This document shows, in pieces, positions 1-8,619 of a stretch of 64,000 nucleotides of DNA. Position numbers and translations under genes: made by a program. Source of the stretch: Pseudomonas fluorescens (GTDB lineage Bacteria; Pseudomonadota; Gammaproteobacteria; Pseudomonadales; Pseudomonadaceae); assembly GCF_001648775.1 (NCBI RefSeq), contig NZ_LVEJ01000013.1, positions 62,001-126,000 of the forward strand, written 5' to 3'. The notes under the pieces are model-generated. The model saw only the letters and a list, made by a program, of their open reading frames with translations. It was not told where the DNA came from and did not search any database. Numbering within the stretch: the first letter of the stretch is position 1; each line of letters opens with the position of its first letter.

Positions 1-435
1 GCGTGCCTGAATCGATCGCAGGATCTGTTGTTTGGCTTCATCGCCGTTGAGGTGATGCAGCACACCGATCAAGGTTGCCGCATCGAAGGACTCGTCTGCC
101 GGCAAATCCTCGACATGCCCCAGATGCACCTCGGTTCTGTGCAGCAAATTGTTGGCTTGCAAGTGCTGTGTCGCGGCTTCCAGCATCGGCACCGAAGGAT
201 CGATAGCGGTGAAGCGCCAGTCGGGTTCCAGCGCCGCCATCGCGATGATCTCCTGCGCCGTACCACCCGCGCCGACCACCAGCACCCTGGCCGCCCGAGA
301 GGAACCAAGCGTGGCAGCCAACATGCACGCGGCCAGATCGTGACAGGCGTCGTAACCGGCCAGGGCGATGCGGCTTTGCCGGGCGTATTCGCTGGCGCGC
401 GAGGTGTCGAATTTTTCAGCGGCGCTTGAGGTCAC
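1..435 (-). CDS. Class I SAM-dependent methyltransferase, 3' end cut by window edge
   Basis: The frame is open from the window edge to a GTG at 435 preceded by AAGGAG eight bases upstream, which fixes the start. The visible 145 residues show the Rossmann signature of class I methyltransferases: motif I VLVVGAGGTAQE near residues 48-59, an acidic strand-2 end in TAIDPS, and a motif like GHVEDLPADESFDAATLIGV ahead of LHHL. It should transfer a methyl group from S-adenosylmethionine, but the substrate cannot be told. The C-terminal part lies outside the window. No neighbour on the same strand helps; the next gene begins more than 400 bases upstream. Confidence 0.8.
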   Translation of the reverse strand, partial: MTSSAAEKFDTSRASEYARQSRIALAGYDACHDLAACMLAATLGSSRAARVLVVGAGGTAQEIIAMAALEPDWRFTAIDPSVPMLEAATQHLQANNLLHRTEVHLGHVEDLPADESFDAATLIGVLHHLNGDEAKQQILRSIQAR

Positions 436-861
436 GGGCGATTCTCCTTGGCTTTTGGAGGACGTTACGCCGTAGGGCTAGATAAGAAAAATTCATAAAT
501 TTTATGCGCTGTATTCCTGGGGGGAATGGGCCGTTAACTTATTTGCTGCTGCATCGGGTCAAACCCCGATGAAGGTTGGCATCGACCTCTAGCAGCAACT
601 CCCCGCGGTCGACCACCTCAACTCCGCCCTGAGAGGCCCGATCGGTCAAGACAGAGTCGATGAGGGTGAAGATGTATCAGCGTCACCTCACTGCCGACGC
701 CTGAAGCACGCCCCTTTAGGAGCAGGCGACGGCTGTGAATTTTTGGCTTTTATAGATTGCGTGGTGATGCATCCGCTCGTCGCCACTTGGATTAAATCCG
801 TAATCCTGACAAGCGGTGATGAGGATCGGATTTCAGTTTTGGGCAAGGAACCTTTTCGACA
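436..861. other. Non-coding stretch, possible gene remnant
   Basis: No convincing gene is seen. On the minus strand a short open stretch ending with TAA at 539-541 reads protein-like (for example DSVLTDRASQGGVEVVDRG) but is preceded by an in-frame stop and has no start or ribosome site. It may be the tail of a decayed gene. A small inverted repeat, CATCGGG/CCCGATG with a six-base loop, lies near 552-571 and has no T tract, so it is not a clear terminator. Confidence 0.3.
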
Positions 862-1185
862 CTACTCTTTATACTTCTCACTCAACTCTTTTGTGTAGTC
901 TTCCATCGCAAGCTTTTTCGCCCTGAACAAATCAAAAACATACTTGACTATTAATATAAAAACAAACAAGGGAGAGAGACACATAAGACCAATACCAACA
1001 CCAATACCTTGTCTGAAAGCAGCTTCTTTCTCTTTCGCCAAGTCTACTGGAACATCCATAAAGTACATTGAATACACCCACCCCAAGGCGAATGACACCA
1101 ATATTGCCAGCGCCGCATTTTTGAACAACGCCATAGCGGACGGCGCATATTTTTCATAGTATCTAACAGGATCTGTTGGTGACAT
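862..1185 (-). CDS. Small two-helix membrane protein, unrecognised
   Basis: The 107-residue product has two hydrophobic segments, about residues 17-41 (ALFKNAALAILVSFALGWVY) and 67-87 (GLMCLSPLFVFILIVKYV), joined by a charged loop with KEKEAAFR. The charged C-terminus (RAKKLAMEDYTKELSEKYKE) is probably cytoplasmic. I do not recognise a family. Base composition is clearly more AT-rich than the surrounding genes, as in the divergent GIY-YIG gene 127 bases away, so the two probably arrived together by horizontal transfer. Function is unknown; an accessory or defence-like role is only a guess from composition and neighbour. Confidence 0.65.
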   Translation of the reverse strand: MSPTDPVRYYEKYAPSAMALFKNAALAILVSFALGWVYSMYFMDVPVDLAKEKEAAFRQGIGVGIGLMCLSPLFVFILIVKYVFDLFRAKKLAMEDYTKELSEKYKE

Positions 1186-1312
1186 CAGAGCTTATACCTC
1201 AATAAATTTACAGACAGAAGTAGCACAAGGCTACTACACTCAGTAAAATTGTACCACCTCGACTTTCCCGCCTATCGCACAGGGATAAGCATTCTCCAAG
1301 GATTAATAAAAT

Positions 1313-1810
1313 ATGAATACTCCAACTACGTTTGATCTCGATGCACATGGTTCAGGCTGGTACTCTTGGGATGATATACATAAGTGCTTTTGGCCTGGTG
1401 TTGGAAAAAAATCAATACACATAGATCCTGTACTTGGGGAAATTGCCACATCAAAAGGAATTTATTGCATTGCATGGAGAGCGACTGGAAAGGCTTCCCC
1501 TGATAATCCGGCCATTAAATATATCGGACAAACAAGTTCATTCAAATCTCGAATGGAGCAGTTTGGTTGGTCTGCCGGCTTCTGGGGTGAAAGGGCACGA
1601 GGACATTCAGCAGGTTGGCGCTGGCACGAAAGAAACAACGAAAAAATGTACGTCTCCTTCTTTCCCCTTGCCACTTCAAACTTGCCAAAACATATGCTCA
1701 ACGGATATTTACACTGGTACGAAGCCCTTGCGTTGGATATTCATCACAAGCAGTGTGGGTCATTGCCATTTATCAACATACCAAAGAATGGCGTCATTGT
1801 TTTGAGTTAA
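1313..1810 (+). CDS. GIY-YIG superfamily protein
   Basis: The 165-residue product carries a GIY-YIG nuclease-like core: G49-I50-Y51, then IKYIGQT with Y70-I71-G72, an arginine in KSRMEQF (R80), a glutamate in the helix HWYEALALD (E137), and an asparagine in FINIPKNG (N155). These match, in order, the tyrosine, arginine, glutamate and asparagine positions of the family, which cuts DNA using one metal ion. A divergent 40-residue N-terminal region (GSGWYSWDDIHKCFWPGVGK) precedes the fold and no separate DNA-binding domain is seen. Codon use is AT-rich against a GC-rich host, which points to recent acquisition. Nuclease activity is inferred from the motif only. Confidence 0.75.
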   Translation: MNTPTTFDLDAHGSGWYSWDDIHKCFWPGVGKKSIHIDPVLGEIATSKGIYCIAWRATGKASPDNPAIKYIGQTSSFKSRMEQFGWSAGFWGERARGHSAGWRWHERNNEKMYVSFFPLATSNLPKHMLNGYLHWYEALALDIHHKQCGSLPFINIPKNGVIVLS

Positions 1811-1911
1811 CTAATCGCTTATGTATGTATTACTATACTGCTTGCTTGACTACTCACTGAGCGAGCGCTGCTTCTGACCAAGGCAGCCATCCAAGACTGC
1901 TACTCTCTCCC

Positions 1912-2370
1912 ATGAAAACCGCCCTCATCTCCGACACTCACGGCCTCCTCCGCCCCGAAGCCCTGACCGCCATCCAAGGTTGCGACCTCATCCTCCATGC
2001 CGGTGACATCGGTGCGCCCGAGATCCTCAGCCAACTCGCCGCCATTGCCCCGCTCCACGCCGTGCGCGGCAACAACGACCTCACCCTCCCCTGGGCCGCA
2101 AACATTCCCGACCACCTCACCCTCGACCTCGACGGCTGGCCAACCCTGCTCACTCACGACATCGCCGACGTTCCCGCCCTCCTTACTGACCACATCAAAC
2201 TGATCATCACCGGCCATTCCCACAAGCCCTTGATCGAATGGCGCGACGACCGTCTCTACCTCAATCCGGGCAGTGCTGGCCGGCGGCGTTTCAAACTGCC
2301 GGTGACGCTGGCCTTGCTCGAAGTCAGCGCAGACGCCCTGCAACCCCGGCTCATCCACCTGCTGCCGTGA
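1912..2370 (+). CDS. YfcE/MJ0936-type calcineurin-like metallophosphoesterase
   Basis: The 152-residue protein has every metal-binding motif of the small bacterial phosphodiesterase group: D8-x-H10 in SDTHG, D32 in HAGDIG, N54 in RGNND, H82 in LLTHD, and H102-x-H104 in TGHSHKP. Length fits single-domain YfcE-like enzymes, which are cytosolic and hydrolyse phosphodiesters with Mn2+ or similar metals; the natural substrate is generally unclear. It stands alone, 72 bases before the large MscS gene on the same strand, so co-transcription is possible. Confidence 0.88.
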   Translation: MKTALISDTHGLLRPEALTAIQGCDLILHAGDIGAPEILSQLAAIAPLHAVRGNNDLTLPWAANIPDHLTLDLDGWPTLLTHDIADVPALLTDHIKLIITGHSHKPLIEWRDDRLYLNPGSAGRRRFKLPVTLALLEVSADALQPRLIHLLP

Positions 2371-2442
2371 AACTTTTCCGCCCCATCCGGCCTGATCACC
2401 TAACCTCATAGACTGTGTGTTTATCGAGAGTCGGTCCGGCCC

Positions 2443-4824
2443 ATGCGCAACACCTTGAAGTCGTTGTTTTTGGTCATGTTCGTTCTGCTCATCGGTGGCA
2501 GTCCTTCGCCGTGGGCAGCCGGTTTTCCGGCGCCCACCGTCACGGCGGCGGCGCCGCTGCCGGTGATTTCGCAGAGTGATCTGCAAGCGCTGCAGCAACG
2601 TCTCGATGGGCTCAAGCAGCAGATTTCTGCGGCGAATAATTACAACCAGTTGGAAGGTCCGCAGGATCGGGTGCAGGCGTTCATTCTGGATGTCGATAAG
2701 TTGTCGGCGGCGTTGTTGCCGCAGCAGGCGCAACTGGCGGTGCAGTTGGGCGTGTTGGGCGCGGCGCCGGGGACTGAAGTGGCGGCTGAGCAGGCGGATA
2801 TTGTCGCGCAGCGTGCGTCGTTGACGGAGCAGAAAAACAAAGTCGACGGGACGTTGAAGAGTCTGGCAGCGCTGAAACAAAGTGCGGCGGATCTGATTAC
2901 GCAGATTGCCGGGATTCGACGCACGTTACTGGAAAGCGAGCTGACGCTGGGCACCGAGAGTGTCTTGAGTCCGGCATTCTGGTCGCCACTGGTGCGGCCG
3001 ACGGCGGATGATCGTCAGCGCCTGAGTTTTTTTGTCGCGCAGGTGCGTGATACCTGGGCGACGGTGTGGGCGCCGGGGGAGCGGTTTTACACCAGTGTGC
3101 TGGTGTTGCTGGCGCTGCTCATCTGGACCTTCGGACGCCGGCTGGCCGAGCGTGGTTTGACCTGGATATGCATTCATCGCATGCCCGAGGGGCGTTTGCG
3201 CCGCAGTGCGCTGGCGTTTGCGTCGGCGCTGGCAACCATTGTCACCACGGCGTTTGCCTTGCAACTGCTGTTCTACGCCTGCACCCGCCACCAACCTTTA
3301 CCGCCGGTGTTGGAGACCTTTTCCGAGGAGTTCGAAAAGGTCGTGTATGCCTGCGTGCTGATCACCGGGCTGAGCCGCGCGCTGTTGTCGACGCAGCATC
3401 CTTCGTGGCGGCTGCCAGCGATTGCCGATCAGGTGGCCCACGCACTCAAGCCTTATCCACGCATTCTGTCCTGCACGTTGCTGGTGCTGGTGACGCTGGT
3501 GCAGGTGAGCAATGCCACGGGCATGAGTAGCCAGATTGTGATTGCCGGGCGCGGAGTGATTTCGTTGGTAGTGCTGGTGATTGTCACGTCGCTGCTGTTG
3601 CGCGTCGGCAAGGTGCGCAAAGCGCTGGTCGCCGCCAATGACCCGCAGGCGGGCAGTACGTTTGCCGGGGTGATTTACACCGTTGCGACCATTTCAATGT
3701 TCGTTTCGGTGATTGCTTTGCTTGCCGGCTACGTGTCGCTCGCGCGCTTCATCAGTTATGAACTGGTGTGGGCGTACATCGTGCTGTCTGGCTTCTATCT
3801 ATTGATTCAGGTGCTCAAGGATGGCTGCGAGCATCTGTTTTCGCCCAAACACGCAAGCGGCAAGGCGCTTAAACAGTTGCTCGGCATTGGCGATCGGCGG
3901 CTGGATCAGATCTCGATTCTGTTGTCCGGTTTCAGTCGCGCCGGGTTGTTGCTGCTGGCGGTGATCGCGCTGTTCGTCGGCGGCATCGGCACCACGCTCG
4001 GGCAGTTGGCGACCAATATCATGGCGATCCTCGGCGGCGCCGGGTTGCGCAAACTGAACATCGTTCCGGGGCATCTGCTCAACGCGCTGCTGGCGTTGAT
4101 GATCGGTATCTGGCTGATCCGCGCCCTGCGCCGCTGGCTCGACAATGAGTTTTTGCCCAAGACCGAGATGGACCCGGGCATGTGCGCCTCGTTGAGTACG
4201 CTGTTTTCCAACATCGGTTACGCCTTTGTGATTCTGCTGACGCTGTCGTCGCTCGGCGTGCAGTGGACCAATCTGGCGTGGATCGTCAGTGCGCTGTCGG
4301 TGGGCATCGGTTTTGGCTTGCAGGAGATCGTGAAGAACTTTGTGTCGGGACTGATTCTGTTGACGGAGCGACCGGTGAAGGTCGGCGATCTGATCAGCAT
4401 CAGCGGCGTCGAGGGCGATATCCGCCGGATCAATGTGCGCGCCACGGAGATCCAGCTCAGCGACCGTTCGATTGTGATCGTGCCGAACTCACAACTGATC
4501 TCGCAGAACCTGCGCAACGTCACACTCGGCGGCAGTGCTCAGGGCGTGGCGTCACTGGAGCTGGTGTTTCCGCTGGATATCGATCCTGAAGAGGTGAAGG
4601 ACCTGCTGCTCAATACTTATCGTGAAAACGAAACCATCCTTGAGAAACCGGCGCCGTTTGTGCGCTTCAGCAAGTTGTCGCCGGACGGCATCACGTTGAC
4701 GGTGACCGGTTATGTCGGCAGCCCGAGGATTGTCGGGGTGACCAAGAGTGATCTGCTGTTCGAGATTCTCAGGCGTTTGGGGGCGGCGGGGATTGCATTG
4801 GCGAAGCCGCCGGCGAGTGCTTGA
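2443..4824 (+). CDS. Large MscS-family mechanosensitive channel with DUF3772-type N-terminus
   Basis: The 793-residue protein begins with a signal peptide (SLFLVMFVLLIGGSPSPWAA), followed by a roughly 180-residue periplasmic, coiled-coil-rich region of the DUF3772 type. Many transmembrane helices follow, ending in an MscS core near residues 540-780. The core shows the pore helix ALSVGIGFGLQEIVKNFVSG, then LTERPVKVGDLISI and IVIVPNSQLISQNLRN of the beta domain. Such channels open under membrane tension and release solutes during hypo-osmotic shock; the inner membrane is the expected site. The start has a plausible purine-rich upstream region and gives a clean signal peptide. Confidence 0.9.
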   Translation: MRNTLKSLFLVMFVLLIGGSPSPWAAGFPAPTVTAAAPLPVISQSDLQALQQRLDGLKQQISAANNYNQLEGPQDRVQAFILDVDKLSAALLPQQAQLAVQLGVLGAAPGTEVAAEQADIVAQRASLTEQKNKVDGTLKSLAALKQSAADLITQIAGIRRTLLESELTLGTESVLSPAFWSPLVRPTADDRQRLSFFVAQVRDTWATVWAPGERFYTSVLVLLALLIWTFGRRLAERGLTWICIHRMPEGRLRRSALAFASALATIVTTAFALQLLFYACTRHQPLPPVLETFSEEFEKVVYACVLITGLSRALLSTQHPSWRLPAIADQVAHALKPYPRILSCTLLVLVTLVQVSNATGMSSQIVIAGRGVISLVVLVIVTSLLLRVGKVRKALVAANDPQAGSTFAGVIYTVATISMFVSVIALLAGYVSLARFISYELVWAYIVLSGFYLLIQVLKDGCEHLFSPKHASGKALKQLLGIGDRRLDQISILLSGFSRAGLLLLAVIALFVGGIGTTLGQLATNIMAILGGAGLRKLNIVPGHLLNALLALMIGIWLIRALRRWLDNEFLPKTEMDPGMCASLSTLFSNIGYAFVILLTLSSLGVQWTNLAWIVSALSVGIGFGLQEIVKNFVSGLILLTERPVKVGDLISISGVEGDIRRINVRATEIQLSDRSIVIVPNSQLISQNLRNVTLGGSAQGVASLELVFPLDIDPEEVKDLLLNTYRENETILEKPAPFVRFSKLSPDGITLTVTGYVGSPRIVGVTKSDLLFEILRRLGAAGIALAKPPASA

Positions 4825-4828
4825 GGGC

Positions 4829-4927
4829 AAAGTGTTGTATCTGGCGTGGAGCAAGAGCGTGCTCAAGAGCCCAAGCCTGCTATACCTGCGCGACGACTTG
4901 CTGGCTGAGTTCAATCGGGCGGTCTGA
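4829..4927 (+). pseudogene. Orphan C-terminal fragment resembling a LysR-type regulator
   Basis: Immediately after the MscS stop, a different frame reads KVLYLAWSKSVLKSPSLLYL then RDDLLAEF and a stop. This resembles the extreme C-terminus of LysR-type regulators, where a strand is followed by a helix of the LRDDLLAEF kind. There is no start codon or ribosome site and the rest of the gene is absent. I read it as a leftover from a deletion joining this point to the MscS gene. The assignment rests on memory of the family ending and is tentative. Confidence 0.35.
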
Positions 4928-5005
4928 AGCAGTCTTTTTCGGTTATGGATGGCTCTGCCGTCATGCTAATATGCCATCACTTTTTTCTTGATAGCGTGCA
5001 CTCGC

Positions 5006-6448
5006 ATGGATGCTTTGTCCCACCGTTTCAAATGCCTGTCTTTAATCACCCTTGTCCTCGGCCTGAGCGGTTGTCAGAGCGCCCCGACCGGACTGACCGA
5101 TGCCGATCTGGATGCCTTGGGTCGCAAGGAACTCGACGCCGCCCTGCTCGACCAGCCTGATCCAGATTCCATCGTGCGTGACGGTGATCGCGTGACCTAC
5201 GTTGTCTCGGCGGGCGAGGGACGGATCATCCACCACCTGGCCCGCTTCGATGCCGACTGCCATTTGCCGGATGCGCAAATGGCCTATCTGACCACCACCG
5301 GTATGCAGCGCTTCGCCGTTGATTCCAGAGGCAGAACGCCAGAAGGCCAGCAGATGCCGGCCGCCGAGAAAAACCGCTATTTGCAGAGTGCCCAGCTCAA
5401 GCAAGTGTGCGCTGAGGTGCCGGTGCCGCAATGGCGAGTCATTGCGGCGCCCGATCAGGAGGATTGGCACCTGATTGATCGTGCCAGCCTGAGTCAAAAG
5501 GACGGCCAGGTGGTTTTCTGGTCGGCGCGGGTTCCGGCCATGGAAACCTTGTTGCCATCTGACGAGGGTTTGTACGCCCAAACGCGGCAACGCTGGAGCG
5601 CCAATTGCGCGCGCGAGCAATTGACCTCACTGAGTACGTTCTACGTGAGTCAGCAAAACGTTGTTCGCGAAGGGTCAGTCTCCCAGCAAGCGAGGCCCCT
5701 GAAGAACCTCGATGCGGACCAGCGTCAGTTGCTCAAAGTGGCCTGCGGGACGACGCAGGCGCTGGATCAATACAAGCCTTTTCAGGGCCGGACACAAACG
5801 CCTTTTGTGCTGCCCGACCCGGTCTTGCCAAGCTCCATAGTGAAATCGATCGAGGCTTTGAAGCTCCCCACCCCGCAGCAAAATCTTCAGCACCTGCGCG
5901 TGTCGTTCCATGATTTTCATGAGCCTGACCGTGGCAGATTCGGACGCCTGGGGCGGGACACGAACTATCTTGCCTACCAGCCAGGCAAACAAATGACGGA
6001 GCGTTACAACGGCCAGCAACGTCAATTCGTGAAACTCAGTTTTCGCGGTCTGATCCCGTTGGCCGAGATCGATTACACCCATGACCGATACGGGACACGG
6101 GTCAACCGAGACGCTATCACCGACCTCAGATTCACTGGCGACTGGGCGACCCTGCCCGTCGGCGCACAGTTGAGCTACACCGAACAAAGATCCTTCACCC
6201 CATACGAGGGAGCACCGAAGCTGACCGACAGGACATTTGCCTGCGAGGTGCAATCCCACAAGTCCGCCAGTGAGCTTTATCCGACGTTGACCGGGATGGC
6301 CAACGTTATCCGCTGTACCGGTGAATATTATCGCCATGGTCTGGGCACCGGCACATACGCCTACCTGCAGAATTACGGGCTGTTTGTGCCGATCGATTTT
6401 CAGGAGCGATCGGCTTACGGCCAGTTCAAAATCCTCATGGCGGATTGA
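5006..6448 (+). CDS. Lipoprotein of unknown function, about 480 residues
   Basis: The ATG at 5006 gives MDALSHRF followed by the hydrophobic LSLITLVLGLSGC, a clear lipobox ending at a cysteine with QS after it. A TTG 18 bases upstream is open but adds only six residues and is less likely. The mature protein is soluble with no further membrane segment and contains several cysteines. I do not recognise a domain. The S at +2 suggests outer-membrane sorting by the general Lol rule. It is followed 123 bases later by a second, smaller lipoprotein on the same strand. Confidence 0.8.
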   Translation: MDALSHRFKCLSLITLVLGLSGCQSAPTGLTDADLDALGRKELDAALLDQPDPDSIVRDGDRVTYVVSAGEGRIIHHLARFDADCHLPDAQMAYLTTTGMQRFAVDSRGRTPEGQQMPAAEKNRYLQSAQLKQVCAEVPVPQWRVIAAPDQEDWHLIDRASLSQKDGQVVFWSARVPAMETLLPSDEGLYAQTRQRWSANCAREQLTSLSTFYVSQQNVVREGSVSQQARPLKNLDADQRQLLKVACGTTQALDQYKPFQGRTQTPFVLPDPVLPSSIVKSIEALKLPTPQQNLQHLRVSFHDFHEPDRGRFGRLGRDTNYLAYQPGKQMTERYNGQQRQFVKLSFRGLIPLAEIDYTHDRYGTRVNRDAITDLRFTGDWATLPVGAQLSYTEQRSFTPYEGAPKLTDRTFACEVQSHKSASELYPTLTGMANVIRCTGEYYRHGLGTGTYAYLQNYGLFVPIDFQERSAYGQFKILMAD

Positions 6449-6571
6449 GTCTCGTGGCGCCGAGGGGGTTATTCCCGAAGCGCCTATCACCCTGCTTTTT
6501 AGGTCTTTATTGGCCGGCAAATGGCAACCTTATACTCGCGGGGCTCACCCCGAATTCAATAAGGATGTTCC

Positions 6572-7033
6572 ATGCCTCAACGTCTTTTACTGGCGGCACT
6601 GTTCCTTGCCGTCGCCGGTTGCGCCAGCCCTCCTCCTGCGTCCGTTCACACCCACGATCCCGCCAGTTCGACCCTGCAAGGCGACGCCGCACGGCCGGCG
6701 CAGGCGCAGTGGCTTCGCACCGAGCTGTACTTCTCGGCGGGCTCGATCGATGGCAAGGAAGGTGCGGTCAGTCCGGCGCGCTGGCGCGAGTTTCTCGACA
6801 AGGAAGTCACGCCGCGTTTTCCGGACGGCTTCAGTGTGCTCGATGCTTATGGGCAGTGGCGGGATAAAGGCGCGCAAGAGCCCGAGCGCTTGAGCACCAA
6901 GGTCATTGTGATCTTGCATGAGAACAGCGCGAAGAATGGGGCCAGCATCGAAGCGATTCGTTTGGCGTACAAGCGTATTACCGGGGATTTGTCGGTACTG
7001 CGGTTGTCGCAGCCGGCGCAGGTGTCCTTCTAG
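6572..7033 (+). CDS. DUF3574-type lipoprotein
   Basis: The 153-residue product starts with a lipoprotein signal (LLLAALFLAVAGC, lipobox AVAGC). The mature part has the pattern of DUF3574 proteins: a strand with TELYFSAG, a helix in SPARWREFLDKEVTPRFPDG, then GQWRDKG and STKVIVILHENS. Function is unknown; the fold is predicted to be a small alpha/beta periplasmic domain. It is probably independent of the preceding lipoprotein gene, and the gene ends a few bases before a composite inverted-repeat element. Confidence 0.82.
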   Translation: MPQRLLLAALFLAVAGCASPPPASVHTHDPASSTLQGDAARPAQAQWLRTELYFSAGSIDGKEGAVSPARWREFLDKEVTPRFPDGFSVLDAYGQWRDKGAQEPERLSTKVIVILHENSAKNGASIEAIRLAYKRITGDLSVLRLSQPAQVSF

Positions 7034-7039
7034 AAGTAG

Positions 7040-7292
7040 AAGCCCCTCACCCTAGCCCTCTCCCAAAGGGAGAGGGCACCGATCCGGGGATATTGGAGGG
7101 ATACGCCGACTTGAATTCGCTTTACTGAATCCATAACCGACTCAGCCTGAATTTGCACCACTGCATGCATAATCGACCTCGACCTGTATTTGGCTCAAGC
7201 CATAATCGGTTCGGTCTTTCAGGTCGATGTATCACCCAAGACACCTCGGTCGGCTCCCTCTCCCTCGGGGAGACGGCTGGGGTGAGGGCTTG
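7040..7292. repeat. Composite element with inverted CCCTCACCCTAGCCCTCTCCC ends, copy 1
   Basis: The left end reads CCCCTCACCCTAGCCCTCTC and the right end carries its inverted counterpart (GGGGAGACGGCTGGGGTGAG). The interior contains CAGGTCGATGTATCACC. A second copy at 54281-54440 has the same ends and a related interior (CAGGTCGGTGTACCTC). The element supplies the stop codon of the permease gene at 7219. Confidence 0.75.
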
Positions 7293-8619
7293 GCGTTAGT
7301 CGGCTCAATACTGCCAGTATCACCGCCCCCACCAGCAACACCCCTATCCCCAAAAACGCCCCGTACCCGACCACCGTCACGCTGGAATACAGCATGTACA
7401 GGCACAAGCCGAAAAACAGTAACGGCAATAGCGGGTACAACGTCACTTTGACCGGCCGCGGCACCTCGGGAAAGCGTCGGCGCAGCATGATCAGCGCGAC
7501 ACTGCTCAAGCTCAAAAACAGCCAGTACACCGGGGTCAGGTATTCGACCATGGTGTTGAATCCGCTCTGAGTAAAACTGCCGAACAACACCAGCAACAAT
7601 GCCACCGCGCCTTCCGCCAGCAAGGCTTTGCGCGGCACGCCATGGCGCTCATCCCAAGCGCCGAAACTGCGCAATTGCGGCACATCGCGGGCGGCGGCGT
7701 AGGTGGTGCGGGCGCCGACCAGCAAGGTCGAGTTGATGGTCGCAATCGCAGCGATGCCGACCATCAACAGGATCAGCGTGACGCCCGGGGCGCCGAATGC
7801 ACGGTTCAACAGTTCAACCGCCGGTGCATTGCTGGCTGCCAGTCCGGCAAATCCAAGGCCTTCGACGAACGCCCAGTTCAGCGCCAGATAGATCACCATC
7901 AGCACGCTCAGCGCACCGAGCATGGCGATGAAAATGCCCCGTCGACCGTCGCGTACTTCTGCCGATAACGTCGCCGCATCGCTCCAGCCGCCGAAGGCCA
8001 GAAAGACGAAAATCATCGCTGCCGAAAACCCGGCCATACCGGTGTTTTCAGCTACAGGCGAGAGACTCGGCGCAGGCGGTTCAATGCCTTGCCACGCCAA
8101 AAACACACCGGCGCTGGCAATGCTCAAAAAGCCCAACGCCAACAGCCCGACCAGCAACGTCTGGGTGATGAAGCCGATGTGTTTGCCCGTGAGGTTGAGC
8201 AGCACCAGCGCTGTAATCACCGCGCCGGCAAACAGTCCCGAACCGTATTGCCCCAACGGCACCACGGCATTGACGTAGTCGGCAAACATGAACGCCGACA
8301 GCGCGATCCAGCCGGTGTGCATCACCGAAAACCGCGACCAGGCGAACAAGAATCCCATGCGCTCGCCATACGCCGTGCGCAGAAAGTGATAGTCGCCGCC
8401 CGGGTGCGGAAACGCCGTGGCCATCTCGGCAAAACACAGCGCGCCGATCATCGACGCGATGCCGCCGAGTACCCACACCAGGTAGAAATGTTCGGGCCCA
8501 ACGTTGAGGGCCACGGTCGGCGCGGTTTTCAGGATGTCGGTGGTGATCACCATGCCCAGCGTGATCAGCAGCGCCTGAACAACCGGCAGGTGCCGCCCCG
8601 GTCCCGCGTTAGAAACCAT
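7219..8619 (-). CDS. APC-superfamily amino acid permease
   Basis: Starting at the ATG at 8619 (MVSNAGPGRHLPVVQALLIT), the protein has about twelve transmembrane helices and the APC signature, including the first-helix stretch VIASMIGALCFAEM-like GGIASMIGALCFAEMATAFP and the Pro-Gly motif FPHPGGDYHFLRTAYGE. It should import an amino acid or amine across the inner membrane; the substrate is unknown. The start overlaps the last 11 bases of the upstream TonB receptor gene, so the two are probably translated together. The last 25 or so residues (from LTPSPHPSRLPEG) are encoded by the repeat element, so the native C-terminus was probably replaced. Confidence 0.85.
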   Translation of the reverse strand: MVSNAGPGRHLPVVQALLITLGMVITTDILKTAPTVALNVGPEHFYLVWVLGGIASMIGALCFAEMATAFPHPGGDYHFLRTAYGERMGFLFAWSRFSVMHTGWIALSAFMFADYVNAVVPLGQYGSGLFAGAVITALVLLNLTGKHIGFITQTLLVGLLALGFLSIASAGVFLAWQGIEPPAPSLSPVAENTGMAGFSAAMIFVFLAFGGWSDAATLSAEVRDGRRGIFIAMLGALSVLMVIYLALNWAFVEGLGFAGLAASNAPAVELLNRAFGAPGVTLILLMVGIAAIATINSTLLVGARTTYAAARDVPQLRSFGAWDERHGVPRKALLAEGAVALLLVLFGSFTQSGFNTMVEYLTPVYWLFLSLSSVALIMLRRRFPEVPRPVKVTLYPLLPLLFFGLCLYMLYSSVTVVGYGAFLGIGVLLVGAVILAVLSRLTPSPHPSRLPEGEGADRGVLGDTST

